Source: Magnetospirillum sp. (GTDB lineage: Bacteria > Pseudomonadota > Alphaproteobacteria > CACIAM-22H2). Taken from it: a stretch of 64,000 bases of DNA. Each line of letters opens with the position of its first letter. The stretch's first letter is position 1. Below the pieces are notes generated by a model that saw only the letters and a program-made list of their open reading frames with translations, did no database searches and had not been told where the DNA came from. The DNA lies in NCBI GenBank assembly GCA_027532905.1, contig JAPZUA010000001.1, positions 1,299,950 to 1,363,949 on the forward strand. The letters are read 5' to 3'. Both the position numbers and the translations under genes were made by a program. Of this stretch, positions 1-8,710 are shown piece by piece.

Positions 1-120
1 TTCGCGCTTGACCCACAGAGCGGCCACGCCGAGAGATGCCGCCAAACGCGGTGCGGTCTCGATCGGTGTCGGCAGTCGCGCCAGATCCAGACGCGGCAAA
101 GCGGCGAAGTCGTCGGGCAT
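1..120 (-). CDS. D-cysteine desulfhydrase / ACC deaminase-like PLP enzyme, N-terminal fragment
   Basis: Only the first 40 codons lie in the window; the gene runs off the left edge. The leftward reading starts MPDDFAALPRLDLARLPTPI and continues to a LWVKRE stretch. A leucine/proline-rich PTPIE segment followed by LGV..LW(V/I)KR(D/E) is the usual start of the D-cysteine desulfhydrase / 1-aminocyclopropane-1-carboxylate deaminase family, PLP enzymes that release pyruvate (or 2-oxobutyrate) and ammonia. The ATG at 118-120 is 30 bp after the recR stop on the same strand, so the gene may be the last of the dnaX-ebfC-recR operon. No strong ribosome binding site is visible. The PLP lysine and substrate residues are outside the window, so the substrate cannot be told. 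Confidence 0.6.
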   Translation of the reverse strand, partial: MPDDFAALPRLDLARLPTPIETAPRLAASLGVAALWVKRE

Positions 121-150
121 GAGGGCTGCGACTCTAGCGCAGCCCGCCCT

Positions 151-747
151 TCAGCTCAAAGCCCGGCGCGCTTTGAGGGCGGCGAGCAGCGTGCCGTCGT
201 CGAGATAATCAAGCTCGCCGCCAACCGGCACGCCGTGCGCCAGACGGGTGATCGAAACCGGCGACTCCTTCAAGCGATCGGCGATGTAGTGCGACGTCGT
301 TTGCCCGTCGACCGTCGCGTTGAGGGCGAGGATCAATTCGCGCACCTCGCCGCGCGCACAGCGTTCGACCAAGCTCGCGACATTGAGATCCTGCGGCCCG
401 CGCCCGTCGAGGGCCGACAGCGTGCCGCCGAGCACATGATAGACGCCCTTGAAGCCCATCGTGCGTTCGATGGCCCAGAGATCGGCCACATCTTCGACGA
501 CGCAGACCAAGGCGCGGTCGCGCCGGTCGTCGGCGCACACGCTGCACGGATCGCGCGTGTCGAGATTGCCGCACACGCGGCACGAAACGATCGCGTCGGC
601 CGCTTGGGTCAGCGCTGTCGCCAGCGGACGCAGCAGCAACTCTTTCTTTTTGAGGAGCTGCAGCGCCGCGCGGCGCGCCGAGCGCGGCCCCAGCCCCGGC
701 AGCTTCGCCAACAGCCGCACCAACGCTTCGATTTCGGGACCGTTCAT
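151..747 (-). CDS. recR: Recombination mediator protein RecR
   Basis: RecR acts with RecF and RecO to load RecA at single-strand gaps during DNA repair. The 198-residue product has the family's normal length and order: an N-terminal helix-hairpin-helix ([11 protein letters not shown], about residues 16-26), a four-cysteine zinc finger (Cys56, Cys59, Cys68, Cys71) and a Toprim domain beginning near [14 protein letters not shown], about residue 80 onward. The ATG at 745-747 lies 19 bp downstream of the ebfC stop. The order dnaX-ebfC-recR is the widely conserved bacterial arrangement and leaves little doubt. Nothing is missing or truncated. Confidence 0.97.
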   Translation of the reverse strand: MNGPEIEALVRLLAKLPGLGPRSARRAALQLLKKKELLLRPLATALTQAADAIVSCRVCGNLDTRDPCSVCADDRRDRALVCVVEDVADLWAIERTMGFKGVYHVLGGTLSALDGRGPQDLNVASLVERCARGEVRELILALNATVDGQTTSHYIADRLKESPVSITRLAHGVPVGGELDYLDDGTLLAALKARRALS

Positions 748-766
748 GGCGACGAAACGCGCTTCC

Positions 767-1090
767 TCAGAAGGGCAGCTTCATGCCCGGCGGAAGATTG
801 AGCCCGCCCGTCATTTCGCGCATCTGATCGGAAGTCACGGCATCGACCTTGGCGCGCGCATCGTTGAGGGCGGCGACCAGCAGATCTTCGAGCACTTCGA
901 CGTCGTTGGGATCGACCAGGCTCTTGTCGATCTTGACGCGGCGCACGTCGCCCTTGCCGCCGAGCGTGGCCACGACCATGCCGCCGCCGGACTGGCCCGT
1001 CACTTCGAGGGCCGCCAGCTTCTCCTGCATCTCGGCCATTTTGCTCTGCATCTGCTGGGCTTGCTTCATCAGATTGCCGAGATTCTTCAT
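767..1090 (-). CDS. ebfC: YbaB/EbfC family nucleoid-associated protein
   Basis: A 107-residue small DNA-binding protein of the YbaB/EbfC family, which forms dimers that bind and bridge DNA; its exact cellular role is not settled. The N-terminus is a Met/Gln-rich helix ([20 protein letters not shown]), then the hallmark GGGMV-type strand and a C-terminal helix ending in a PPGMKLPF tail. The ATG overlaps the dnaX TGA by four bases (ATGA), indicating translational coupling. Position between dnaX and recR is the classical one. The rightward reading of this stretch has no recognisable protein. Confidence 0.95.
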   Translation of the reverse strand: MKNLGNLMKQAQQMQSKMAEMQEKLAALEVTGQSGGGMVVATLGGKGDVRRVKIDKSLVDPNDVEVLEDLLVAALNDARAKVDAVTSDQMREMTGGLNLPPGMKLPF

Positions 1091-2880
1091 TGCTCGTACT
1101 CCTGTTCCATATTGTCCGGCACGATCCAGGTCTCTTCGCCATCCGACCCGAACAGATCGTCGCCCGCCTCGACCGGGGCGGGGGCCGCAAATTCAGGGAC
1201 TGCGGCCGCCGCCTCGTTGCCGCGCACGGCTTCGATGGCCGAGCCCTCGAACGCCGAAAGCACGGCCGCCACCAGCGGATGCTCGGCCGCCGCGCGCTTT
1301 TTGTCTTCGACGGCTTGGCTTGCCTGCTCGGCCAAGGTCGCGGCACCTGCCGCTTGCGTTTCCAGCGTCACAAGCCAGGTCTGGCCGGTCCATTCGCGCA
1401 GACGTTCGGCAAGCTGCGTGGGCAAGGTGAGATTGCGCGGCGCGTTGGGATAGGCGAACGACAAGCGCCCCGGCGCAAACGACACGAGCCGCACGCGACC
1501 ATAGAGTTCGCCGTAGAGCAGGCCCTCGCGCTTGGCCTGCACCAGCGCCACAAGTTCGGCAAAACTCTGCGGCTGGCTTGCGACCGCATCGGCCGCCGGT
1601 GCTTCGCGCGGCTGGATGGCTGCTGCGGTTGCCGTGCGCCCGCCCGCGATCGCGCGCGGGCCCCCGCCGTTCCCGCCGCCGCCGCCGGGGCGCGTACCCG
1701 CACCGCCATCGCCGCCGGCCTTGGTGAGTTTTTCGACAAGATCGCCGGGGCTCGGCAGATTGGCGGCGTAGGCCAAGCGCACGATCAGCATCTCGAGAGC
1801 GGCAAGCGGCTGCGGGGCCGTCTGCACTTCGCCAAGACCCTTGAGCAGAATCTGCCACGCGCGTGCGAGCACGGGCACGCCAAGCGCTTCGGCCATTGCC
1901 CGGCCACGCACGCGCTCGGTCTCGGGCAGGCCCGCCTCGTCGATCAAGGCAGGGGCGACTTTGAAGCGCGTCAGCGCGTGGGCGGTGCCCAGAAGATCCT
2001 GCGTGACGACCAAGGGCTCGGCACCGCGCGCGTAAAGATCGCCCGCGCGCGCCAGGGCCGCCGGCGCATCGCCCTTCAGGATTTCTTCGAACAGATCGAA
2101 AATCTGCGCGCGGTCGGCCAAGCCCAGCAGCGTTTGGATCTGCGCTTCGCCGACCTCGCCTTCGACGGCGGCCAAAGCGCGATCAAGCAGCGACAAGCCG
2201 TCGCGCGCCGACCCGTCGGCCGCACGCGCCAGCAAGGCCGCGGCACCGGTCGCGATTTTTCGTCCCTCAAGTTCGGCAATATGGACCAGATGGCGTGCCA
2301 ATGTTGCCTGGTCGAAGCGGCGCAGATCGAAGCGCTGGCAGCGCGACAGCACGGTCACCGGCACTTTGCGGATTTCGGTCGTCGCAAACAGGAATTTTGC
2401 GTGCGCGGGCGGCTCTTCGAGCGTCTTCAAAAGCGCGTTCCACGCTTGCGTCGACAGCATGTGGACTTCGTCCACGATGTAGATTTTGTAGCGCGCCGAA
2501 ACCGGGCGGTAGCGCACGGCTTCGATGAGCTCGCGCACATTCTGCACGCCATTGTTCGACGCCGCGTCGATCTCGATCACGTCGAGATGTTTGTCTTCGG
2601 CGATCGCTACGCAATGTTCGCACACGCCGCACGGGTCGATCGTGGGCCCACCCTTGCCGTCGACACCGACGCAGTTCAAGGCGCGGGCGACGATGCGCGC
2701 GGTCGTGGTTTTGCCCACGCCGCGTACGCCCGTCAGCATGAACGCGTGCGCGATGCGGCCCGTTTCGATCGCGTTGGACAGCGTACGCACCAGCGCCTCT
2801 TGCCCGACAAGGTCGGAGAGCCGCGTGGGCCGGTATTTGCGTGCCAGGACCTGATAGGGGGCGGCTTGCGCGTCGGCCAT
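1087..2880 (-). CDS. dnaX: DNA polymerase III subunit gamma/tau
   Basis: Clamp-loader ATPase of the replicative polymerase. The 597-residue product carries a Walker A motif (GVRGVGKT, residues 51-58), a zinc module with Cys70, Cys84, Cys87 and Cys90, a Walker B/DEVH box (residues 137-140) and the SRC sensor near residue 175, all as in the family. The C-terminal third is rich in Gly, Ala and Pro (about residues 385-435), a linker before the tau-specific domain that contacts DnaB and the polymerase core. I did not find a clear frameshift site that would make a short gamma form. The start codon ATG at 2878-2880 has no obvious ribosome binding site. It opens an operon with ebfC and recR. Confidence 0.97.
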   Translation of the reverse strand: MADAQAAPYQVLARKYRPTRLSDLVGQEALVRTLSNAIETGRIAHAFMLTGVRGVGKTTTARIVARALNCVGVDGKGGPTIDPCGVCEHCVAIAEDKHLDVIEIDAASNNGVQNVRELIEAVRYRPVSARYKIYIVDEVHMLSTQAWNALLKTLEEPPAHAKFLFATTEIRKVPVTVLSRCQRFDLRRFDQATLARHLVHIAELEGRKIATGAAALLARAADGSARDGLSLLDRALAAVEGEVGEAQIQTLLGLADRAQIFDLFEEILKGDAPAALARAGDLYARGAEPLVVTQDLLGTAHALTRFKVAPALIDEAGLPETERVRGRAMAEALGVPVLARAWQILLKGLGEVQTAPQPLAALEMLIVRLAYAANLPSPGDLVEKLTKAGGDGGAGTRPGGGGGNGGGPRAIAGGRTATAAAIQPREAPAADAVASQPQSFAELVALVQAKREGLLYGELYGRVRLVSFAPGRLSFAYPNAPRNLTLPTQLAERLREWTGQTWLVTLETQAAGAATLAEQASQAVEDKKRAAAEHPLVAAVLSAFEGSAIEAVRGNEAAAAVPEFAAPAPVEAGDDLFGSDGEETWIVPDNMEQEYEQ

Positions 2881-2920
2881 CGCTGTCGCTGTTAGGAGGT
2901 TGGGTCGGGTGGGGAAAAGG

Positions 2921-3020
2921 GTGGGAGGCTGGACGTCGACCCGGGCGGAGACTCGTTACGGCTGCTTCCTTCCGGACCTGACCGGGTTGGCGAGGCGCTC
3001 GTCCGCCGCCAACCTCCCGC
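2921..3020 (-). ncRNA. ffs: Signal recognition particle RNA (4.5S-type, small SRP RNA)
   Basis: On the minus strand the ends GCGGGAGGTTGG and CCAGCCTCCCAC pair into a long stem. The apex holds the conserved SRP hairpin, with GGTCAGG, then CCGGAAGGAAGCAGCC in the loop that binds the Ffh M domain. Length is about 98-100 nt, as expected for the short alphaproteobacterial form. The RNA targets membrane proteins co-translationally together with Ffh and FtsY. It sits between dnaX (same strand, downstream) and nudC (opposite strand), a frequent location. Exact ends are estimated from the stem pairing. Confidence 0.93.
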
Positions 3021-3024
3021 TTGC

Positions 3025-3053
3025 TATATAGCCCGCTTGGCCGCCGCCGCCAA
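3025..3053 (-). promoter_or_regulatory. Probable sigma-70-type promoter of the SRP RNA
   Basis: Reading leftward, TTGGCG (3053-3048) and TATATA (3030-3025) are separated by exactly 17 bases, and the SRP RNA stem begins about 5-10 bases downstream. This is a good match to a housekeeping promoter. The assignment rests on spacing and position only. Confidence 0.6.
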
Positions 3054-3088
3054 GCCGCACTTGACGGGGCACGGCAATCGCCCGATGT

Positions 3089-4000
3089 ATGGGACCAACC
3101 ATGGAAAAACCCAATTTCTACGCGGCCCTCCCGCTCGACAGACAGGCCGAAAGACGCCGCGATGCGGCCTTTCTGGCCGACCGCCTGGCCCACGCGACGG
3201 CCTTGGCCGTGCCGGTTTGGCGCACGCGCAGCCTGATCCTCGAAACCGGCCCCGGCTTCCTCGCCCTGCACCAAATCGCACATCTGCAATTGCCGACGAT
3301 GTATCTGGGCGAGCTCGAGGGCGCACCCTATTTCGCGGTCGACGCGAGCAAGCTCGAAGAGCCCGAACTTGCCGCGCACATCGCCCCGGCCGAGCGCTTC
3401 GTCGATCTGCGCGGGATCGGCGCTACCTTGCCGCATGCGCAAGGCGGGCTCATGGCCTATGCGCGCGGGCTGGCCTGGTGGAACCAGCGCCATCTCTTCT
3501 GCGGCGTGTGCGGTGCGCCGACGCGCAGCGAAGCGGCCGGCCATGTGCGCAGCTGCACGAATGCGGCCTGCGCCACCGACCATTTCCCGCGCAGCGACCC
3601 TGCCACGATCATGCTGATCGTATCGGGCGACAAATGCCTGCTCGGCCGCTCGGCGCGCTTTCCGTTTGCGATGTACTCGACACTCGCCGGTTTCGTCGAG
3701 CCGGGCGAAAGCCTCGAAGATTGCGTGCGCCGCGAGACGTTCGAAGAGTCGGGCGTGCGCGTGGGTGCGGTACGCTACCATTCCTCGCAGCCCTGGCCGT
3801 TCCCGGCCTCGATCATGCTCGGCTTCTACGGCGAAGCTTTGACGACCGAGCTCACGATCGACCGCGAAGAGCTCGTCGATGCGATGTGGGTCACGCGCGA
3901 TTTCCTGCGCCAAGAGCATGATCCCGAAAAGTTCCGCCTGCCGCGCGCCGATTCGATCGCGCGCCGCCTGATCGAGGATTGGGTCGCCGAAAGGATTTGA
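3089..4000 (+). CDS. nudC: NAD(+) diphosphatase / NADH pyrophosphatase NudC
   Basis: Nudix hydrolase that splits NADH (and removes NAD caps from RNA in other bacteria) to NMNH and AMP. Counting from the ATG at 3089, 303 residues contain a zinc ribbon (Cys138, Cys141, Cys156, Cys161), a complete Nudix box (residues 201-223, ending RRETFEESGV) and the diagnostic SQPWPFPAS element at 233-241 that separates NudC from other Nudix enzymes. A second ATG at 3101 would remove four residues; neither start has a convincing ribosome binding site. The TPR gene follows after two bases, so the two are probably co-transcribed. Divergent from the SRP RNA. Confidence 0.95.
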   Translation: MGPTMEKPNFYAALPLDRQAERRRDAAFLADRLAHATALAVPVWRTRSLILETGPGFLALHQIAHLQLPTMYLGELEGAPYFAVDASKLEEPELAAHIAPAERFVDLRGIGATLPHAQGGLMAYARGLAWWNQRHLFCGVCGAPTRSEAAGHVRSCTNAACATDHFPRSDPATIMLIVSGDKCLLGRSARFPFAMYSTLAGFVEPGESLEDCVRRETFEESGVRVGAVRYHSSQPWPFPASIMLGFYGEALTTELTIDREELVDAMWVTRDFLRQEHDPEKFRLPRADSIARRLIEDWVAERI

Positions 4001-4002
4001 GT

Positions 4003-5232
4003 ATGGCCTCCGACCGCTACGGCAATGCGCTCGCCACCGACGCAACTGCGGCAGCGCATTACGTCGCCGGTGTGGATGCGCTGTTCGCGGCCGACATCGG
4101 TGCGGCCGAAGCCTTCGAAGCGGCCATCGCGCACGATCCTGAATTCGCCCTCGCGCATGCGGCATTGGCGCGCACGCACCAGATTTTCGGCAATCGGGCG
4201 GCCGCCAAAGCCGCAATCGCACGCACGCGCGAGTTGGCGCCGCGTCTTGCGGGCCGCGAAGCCAGCCACGTTGCCGCACTGGGCTTGGTGCTCGACGGGC
4301 AAGGCCCGGCCGCCCTTGCCGCCATCCACACGCATCTCAAAGAGTGGCCGCGCGACGCGATGGCGCTAGCCCCTTGCGTGGGCGTGTTCGGCCTCTACGG
4401 GTTCAGCGGGGCCAACGACCGGGCAGCGCAACTGCGCCAGATGCTCGACGAGCTCGCCGATGCGTACGGCGACGATTGGTGGTTCCTCGCCATGCAGGCT
4501 TTTGCGCATTGCGAGACGGGCGCCATCGGTTCCGCGCGCGCCAAAATCCTGCGCGCCCTTGCGCTGAACCCGCGCGATGCGCACGGGGCGCATATCCGAG
4601 CACACGTGCATTACGAAGCCGGCGAAGCGCAAGAGGGCCAACGCTATCTCGGTGAATTCGTCGCCGCCTATCCGCGCGAAGGGCTGCTGCATTGCCATAT
4701 CCAATGGCACCGCGCTTTGTGGGCGCTGGCCGTGGGCGACACGCCAAACGCGTGGGCGCTCTACGACGCGAACGTCGCCCCCGGCGCCTTGTGGGGGCCG
4801 TCGCTGAACGTGCTGACCGACGCCGCCTCGTTCCTGATGCGCGCGACCCTCAAGGGCGCCACGCCGCCGCCGGGTGCGTGGGACAAGGTCTTGGCCTACG
4901 GCAAAGCCGAGTTCCCGCGTGCAGGCCTCGCCTTCGTCGATTTGCACATGGCCCTTGCTGCCGCCATGGCCGGCGACACGGCCGAATGTGCGGCGCGGGG
5001 TGCGGGCACACGCGGCCCCGCCCAACCGATGGTCGCGCGCGCCGCCGAAGGCTTTTCGGTCTTCGCCAAACAAGACTGGCCGCGCGCCATCGAAGCATTG
5101 GGGGCGGTCCTGCCCGAACACGAACGCTTCGGCGGCAGCTTGGCCCAGCGCGATCTTATCGAAGAAATGCTGGCAGCATCCCACCGCCATGCGGGGCGTA
5201 GCTACGCCAGCCAGCGCTTGCGGCGTTTATAG
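4003..5232 (+). CDS. TPR-repeat protein of the TTC38-like type
   Basis: A 409-residue alpha-helical protein of unproven function. Helix pairs rich in Ala, Leu and acidic residues recur through its length (for example PEFALAHAALARTHQIFG near residue 45 and PRDAHGAHIRAHVHYEAG near residue 195), the pattern of degenerate tetratricopeptide repeats. Overall character resembles the TTC38-like proteins that alphaproteobacterial genomes often carry. No signal peptide or membrane segment is visible, so it is probably cytosolic. I chose the ATG at 4003, two bases after nudC, over an in-frame TTG inside nudC. Its last 31 bases overlap the end of the convergent livF gene. Confidence 0.75.
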   Translation: MASDRYGNALATDATAAAHYVAGVDALFAADIGAAEAFEAAIAHDPEFALAHAALARTHQIFGNRAAAKAAIARTRELAPRLAGREASHVAALGLVLDGQGPAALAAIHTHLKEWPRDAMALAPCVGVFGLYGFSGANDRAAQLRQMLDELADAYGDDWWFLAMQAFAHCETGAIGSARAKILRALALNPRDAHGAHIRAHVHYEAGEAQEGQRYLGEFVAAYPREGLLHCHIQWHRALWALAVGDTPNAWALYDANVAPGALWGPSLNVLTDAASFLMRATLKGATPPPGAWDKVLAYGKAEFPRAGLAFVDLHMALAAAMAGDTAECAARGAGTRGPAQPMVARAAEGFSVFAKQDWPRAIEALGAVLPEHERFGGSLAQRDLIEEMLAASHRHAGRSYASQRLRRL

Positions 5233-6053
5233 TGTTTGATGTCGCGGAAGGATTTGCGGCCCGCACCTGAGACGCCGAGATAAAACTCTTTGACGTCTTC
5301 GTTGCCGCGCAGGGCTTCGGCCGTGCCGTCCAGCACAACGCGGCCGTTTTCGAGAATGTAGCCGTAGTGCGCGTGGCGCAACGCGATCGACGTGTTCTGT
5401 TCGGCCAGCAGAAACGACACGTTCTGCTCGCGGTTGAGTTTTACGACGATTTCAAAAATTTCTTCGACGAGCTGCGGGGCCAAGCCCATCGAGGGTTCGT
5501 CGAGCAGGATCGTCTCTGGCTTCGACATCATCGCACGGCCCATCGCGACCATCTGCTGCTCGCCGCCCGACGTGTAGCCCGCCTGGCTTTTGCGCCGTTC
5601 TTTGAGGCGCGGGAAATAGCCGTAGACCATCTCCATGTCGGCGGCGATGGCCGCACGCCCGTCGCGGCGCGTGTAGGCGCCGGTGAGCAGATTTTCTTCG
5701 ACCGTCAGATGGCCGAAACAATGGCGGCCTTCCATGACCTGGATCACGCCGCGGCGCACGAGCTCGTTGGGCGTGAGCCCGTCGATGCGCTGGCCTTTAT
5801 ATTCCACGCTGCCTTTGGTCACTTCGCCGCGCTCGGCGCGCAGGAGATTGGAAATCGATTTGATCGTCGTCGATTTGCCGGCCCCGTTCGCACCCAGCAG
5901 CGCCACGATGCCGCCCTTGGGCACTTCGAGGCTCACGCCCTTCAGCACCAGGATCACGTGGTCGTAGATCACTTCGATGTTGCGCACGGCCAAAAGCGGG
6001 GCCGGCGGCGGGTTCTGCAGTTTCTTTTCGAGCAAGGCGGCGTCGGTTGTCAT
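5202..6053 (-). CDS. Branched-chain-amino-acid-type ABC transporter ATP-binding protein (LivF type)
   Basis: One of the two ATPases of the Liv-type importer encoded in this cluster. Walker A is GANGAGKST (residues 54-62), the signature is TSGGEQQ (about 161-167) and Walker B is LLDEP (183-187). The VMEGRHCFGHLTVEENL segment is typical of LivF rather than LivG. There is an N-terminal extension of about 20 residues before the ABC core and a basic C-terminal tail. The ATG at 6053 is preceded by AGGA at good spacing; an in-frame TTG 18 bases upstream is less likely. It is the last gene of the cluster, 82 bp after the binding-protein gene, and converges with the TPR gene. Confidence 0.9.
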   Translation of the reverse strand: MTTDAALLEKKLQNPPPAPLLAVRNIEVIYDHVILVLKGVSLEVPKGGIVALLGANGAGKSTTIKSISNLLRAERGEVTKGSVEYKGQRIDGLTPNELVRRGVIQVMEGRHCFGHLTVEENLLTGAYTRRDGRAAIAADMEMVYGYFPRLKERRKSQAGYTSGGEQQMVAMGRAMMSKPETILLDEPSMGLAPQLVEEIFEIVVKLNREQNVSFLLAEQNTSIALRHAHYGYILENGRVVLDGTAEALRGNEDVKEFYLGVSGAGRKSFRDIKHYKRRKRWLA

Positions 6054-6135
6054 CGCATCTGTCCTGCGCAAGAAAAAAGGGCGGACCGTTGCCGGCCCGC
6101 CCCCCAGTCAAGCCTTAGGCCACTTGAGCGGGCCT

Positions 6136-7467
6136 TTAGGATTGATTCGCGCAATCGCGCGGCGTGATGTTCTTCTCGCGTGCATACTGCATCGACGAGG
6201 CTTCGTACCCCTGGCGCAGCGCGGCACGGTTGGGCTCGATCCAATCCGAGACCCAGTTCCAGGCCTTACCGTCCCATTGCTGGATGCGGACAACGCCGCC
6301 GCCTTCGTGGTCGGCGCACGAGGTGCGCAGCGGCGGCATGAAGCCTTCGAAGCCCATGGCCGCAAGGCGCTGCGGCGACAGGTTCAGGTTCTCGAAGCCC
6401 CAGCGCACTTGCTCGCCGGTCATCGGCTTGTTGCCGTAACGCTCCTGTGCTGTGCGCACGGCTTCGACCACCATCGCGGCGTTGATCGCCCCGCGATTGT
6501 AGAGAACCGTGCCGACATGGCGCGCTTCGCCGGTCCCCTGGCCCGCCTTGATCACGGTCGTCTCGATGTCGCGCATGAATTTGTAGTCTTTGCCGGTCCC
6601 GTGGAAGTTCGCGGCCATGTAGCCCTTGGCAGCATCTCCGGGCGGGGTCACGTCCTGCTCGGAGCCGGCCCACCACACGCCGATGAACCGGTCGCGCGGG
6701 AAGCCCACGGCCGCCGCTTCCTGGATGGCGGTCGGGTTCATCACGCCCCAGCCCCACATGATCACGTAGTTCGGGCGAATTTGGCGGCCGATGCGCAGCC
6801 AGATCGCCTTCTGCTCCACGCCCGGATTCGGCACCGGGAATTCCGAAAGCTCGAAGCCTTCTTCCTTGGCCAGGCGCTGGATCACCGGCAGCGGTTCCTT
6901 GCCGAACGCGCTGTCGTGGTAGATGAACGAAATCTTCTTGCCCTTGAGGCTGCCTTTTTCCTTGGACTTCACGAACTGCAGGATCGCGTCCATCTGCGAA
7001 TGGTAGGTTGCAGGCAGCGTGAACATCCACGGGAAGACGCGCCCGTCCGAGCCGTCCGAGCGGCCGTAGCCCGAGGTCAGCATCGGGATCTTGTCTTGCG
7101 CCGTGCGCTCGATCAGCGCGTAGGTGATGCCGGTCGACAGCGGCACGATGGCCGTCGCCCCCGTCGGGCCCTTGCCCTTCAGGCGCTCGTAGCATTCGAC
7201 GCCGCGGTCGGTGTTGTAGGCGGTCTCGCACTCTTCATACGTGATGCGCACGCCATTGATGCCGCCGTCGCGCGCGTTGATCATCTTGAAATAGTCGAGG
7301 AAGCCGTCGGCGAACGGCGTGCCGTTGGGCCCGAACGGACCCGTGCGGTAGGAGAGCGACGGAATGAACTGCTCGTTGGCTTGCGCGTTGGCGACGGTCG
7401 GCACCGCGAACGGTGCGGCGACAAAGGCCGCAAGCGCAAGTGCAGACCCAATGCGGGCGAAATTCAT
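6136..7467 (-). CDS. Liv-type ABC transporter periplasmic substrate-binding protein
   Basis: Class I periplasmic binding protein expected to deliver ligand to the LivH/LivM permease. The 443-residue precursor has a typical export signal: MNFARIG, a hydrophobic stretch, then cleavage near ANA-QA at about residue 29. The mature part is of the long Liv-binding type with an early conserved double-Cys region (YEECETAYNTDRGVECYERL). The ATG at 7465-7467 is preceded by GGGAGAA. The ligand cannot be read from the sequence; the linked acyl-CoA synthetase argues for a carboxylic acid rather than a free amino acid (inference). Two cytochrome c genes separate it from livM. Confidence 0.88.
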   Translation of the reverse strand: MNFARIGSALALAAFVAAPFAVPTVANAQANEQFIPSLSYRTGPFGPNGTPFADGFLDYFKMINARDGGINGVRITYEECETAYNTDRGVECYERLKGKGPTGATAIVPLSTGITYALIERTAQDKIPMLTSGYGRSDGSDGRVFPWMFTLPATYHSQMDAILQFVKSKEKGSLKGKKISFIYHDSAFGKEPLPVIQRLAKEEGFELSEFPVPNPGVEQKAIWLRIGRQIRPNYVIMWGWGVMNPTAIQEAAAVGFPRDRFIGVWWAGSEQDVTPPGDAAKGYMAANFHGTGKDYKFMRDIETTVIKAGQGTGEARHVGTVLYNRGAINAAMVVEAVRTAQERYGNKPMTGEQVRWGFENLNLSPQRLAAMGFEGFMPPLRTSCADHEGGGVVRIQQWDGKAWNWVSDWIEPNRAALRQGYEASSMQYAREKNITPRDCANQS

Positions 7468-7761
7468 GGGGCATTCTCCCTGTTGCAGCAATGGCGCCGG
7501 AAATTGCTCCGGCAGATCGTTGGCCGACCTTGAGCGAATACCCTACGCCAGTACGCGGCCCCTTGCCAAACGCTTTTGCGCGCACGCCCGATGAAACCTC
7601 AAGCGGCGACAGTCGCTGCAATGCGCGCCGTCCAACCCGAACGACAAAGGACCTTGCGAACGCCCGAAGCTCGGCGCGCCCGCAAGGCCCTTGTGCCCGA
7701 CTGTCGCTGCAGCGGCGCTGCCGTCAGTGCGCCGAATGACGCAATTGGCATTGCGCAGTCG
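7468..7761. other. Gene-free spacer inside the Liv cluster
   Basis: A 294-base gap between the cytochrome c gene and the binding-protein gene. I see no coding sequence with a credible start and ribosome binding site on either strand. It probably holds a separate promoter for the binding protein and livF, but no convincing -35/-10 pair stood out. Confidence 0.4.
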
Positions 7762-8145
7762 CTATTTCAGCGTCGCCAGATAGGCAATCAGATTGGCGCG
7801 CTCGTCGTCGTTGCGAAGGCCCGCATAGGCCATGGCAGTACCCGGCACGACTTCGCGCGGGTTCTTGATGTAGGGATCGAGCTTGTCCGCAGTCCAGACG
7901 ATGCCGGATTCGGTGTTGGCTTTCGAATATTTGAAGCCTTCGACCGAAGCCGACTTGCGGCCGACAACGCCGGCCAAAGTGGGGCCGAGTTTGCGCGGGC
8001 CCTCGGCGGTCGGGTTGTGGCAGACCGAACAGGCGCGCTTGAACACGCCTTCGCCCGAGGCCGCATCGGCTGCCTGCGCTTGCGACACGCCCGCCAAAAT
8101 CAAGCCCGCGACCGCCACCCCAAATGCCGCAACCAAACGCTTCAT
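7762..8145 (-). CDS. Class I cytochrome c, second copy of a tandem pair
   Basis: A 127-residue secreted cytochrome. A signal peptide ends near QAQA-AD (about residue 26), the haem site is Cys39-x-x-Cys42-His43, and Met105 in a VPGTAMAYAGL loop is the likely sixth iron ligand, as in mitochondrial-type and cytochrome c2 proteins. It should carry electrons in the periplasm. From Asp27 onward it differs from its upstream neighbour at 17 of 101 positions by direct comparison, so the two arose by a fairly recent duplication. The ATG at 8143-8145 is preceded by a GGAGGACG-type ribosome binding site. A longer reading from 8184 lacks a signal sequence and is unlikely. Confidence 0.92.
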   Translation of the reverse strand: MKRLVAAFGVAVAGLILAGVSQAQAADAASGEGVFKRACSVCHNPTAEGPRKLGPTLAGVVGRKSASVEGFKYSKANTESGIVWTADKLDPYIKNPREVVPGTAMAYAGLRNDDERANLIAYLATLK

Positions 8146-8223
8146 GTTTTCGTCCTCCACTGGGCGACTGTAAAATAAAGCCAAAACAAATCGGACGCGC
8201 GCTGCGCCGACTTGTTTGCGCGT

Positions 8224-8607
8224 TTACTTGAGGGTCGCGAGATAGGCGATCAGATTGGCGCGATCTTCGTCGTTGCGCAGGCCCGCATAGGCCATCGTCG
8301 TGCCGGGCACCACTTCGCGCGGGTTCTTGAGATACGGATCGAGCTTTTCAGCCGTCCACACGATGTTGGCTTCGCTGTTGGCCTTCGAATAGCGGAAGCC
8401 TTCGACCGTGCCGGACTTGCGGCCGACGATACCTGCCAGCGTGGGGCCGAGCTTGCGCGGGCCTTCGGCGGTCGGGTTGTGGCAGGTGGCGCAGACGCGC
8501 TTGAATACGTTCTCGCCGGCCGCCGCATCGGCCGCTTGCGCGCCCGCCGGCAGCATCGCCAGCAAACCGACTGCACCAAACACTGCCGCCATGCTCGTCT
8601 TCGACAT
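8224..8607 (-). CDS. Class I cytochrome c, first copy of a tandem pair
   Basis: Paralogue of the adjacent cytochrome with the same length (127 residues) and layout: signal peptide ending near GAQA-AD, Cys39-x-x-Cys42-His43 haem site, Met105 axial ligand in VPGTTMAYAGL. The signal peptides of the two copies are unrelated in sequence while the mature domains are about 83% identical. It lies 103 bp downstream of livM on the same strand. The predicted electron partners are a bc1 complex and a terminal oxidase such as the cbb3 enzyme encoded further along, but this is inference. The ATG at 8605-8607 was chosen because the signal peptide starts there. Confidence 0.92.
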   Translation of the reverse strand: MSKTSMAAVFGAVGLLAMLPAGAQAADAAAGENVFKRVCATCHNPTAEGPRKLGPTLAGIVGRKSGTVEGFRYSKANSEANIVWTAEKLDPYLKNPREVVPGTTMAYAGLRNDEDRANLIAYLATLK

Positions 8608-8710
8608 TCTCGCGTCTCCGCCGTTTATTTGCGTTTGAGTTACCGGGATACTAGGGGGCGTTTGCGGCCAATTCAAGGCCGGGAAGTGGTTCAATTCGTC
8701 GCAGGATTCT

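Noticed and set aside
1090-2895. 601-residue rightward frame antisense to dnaX
   Set aside because: It mirrors dnaX codon bias, is rich in Arg/His and shows no family features; dnaX itself has all clamp-loader motifs.
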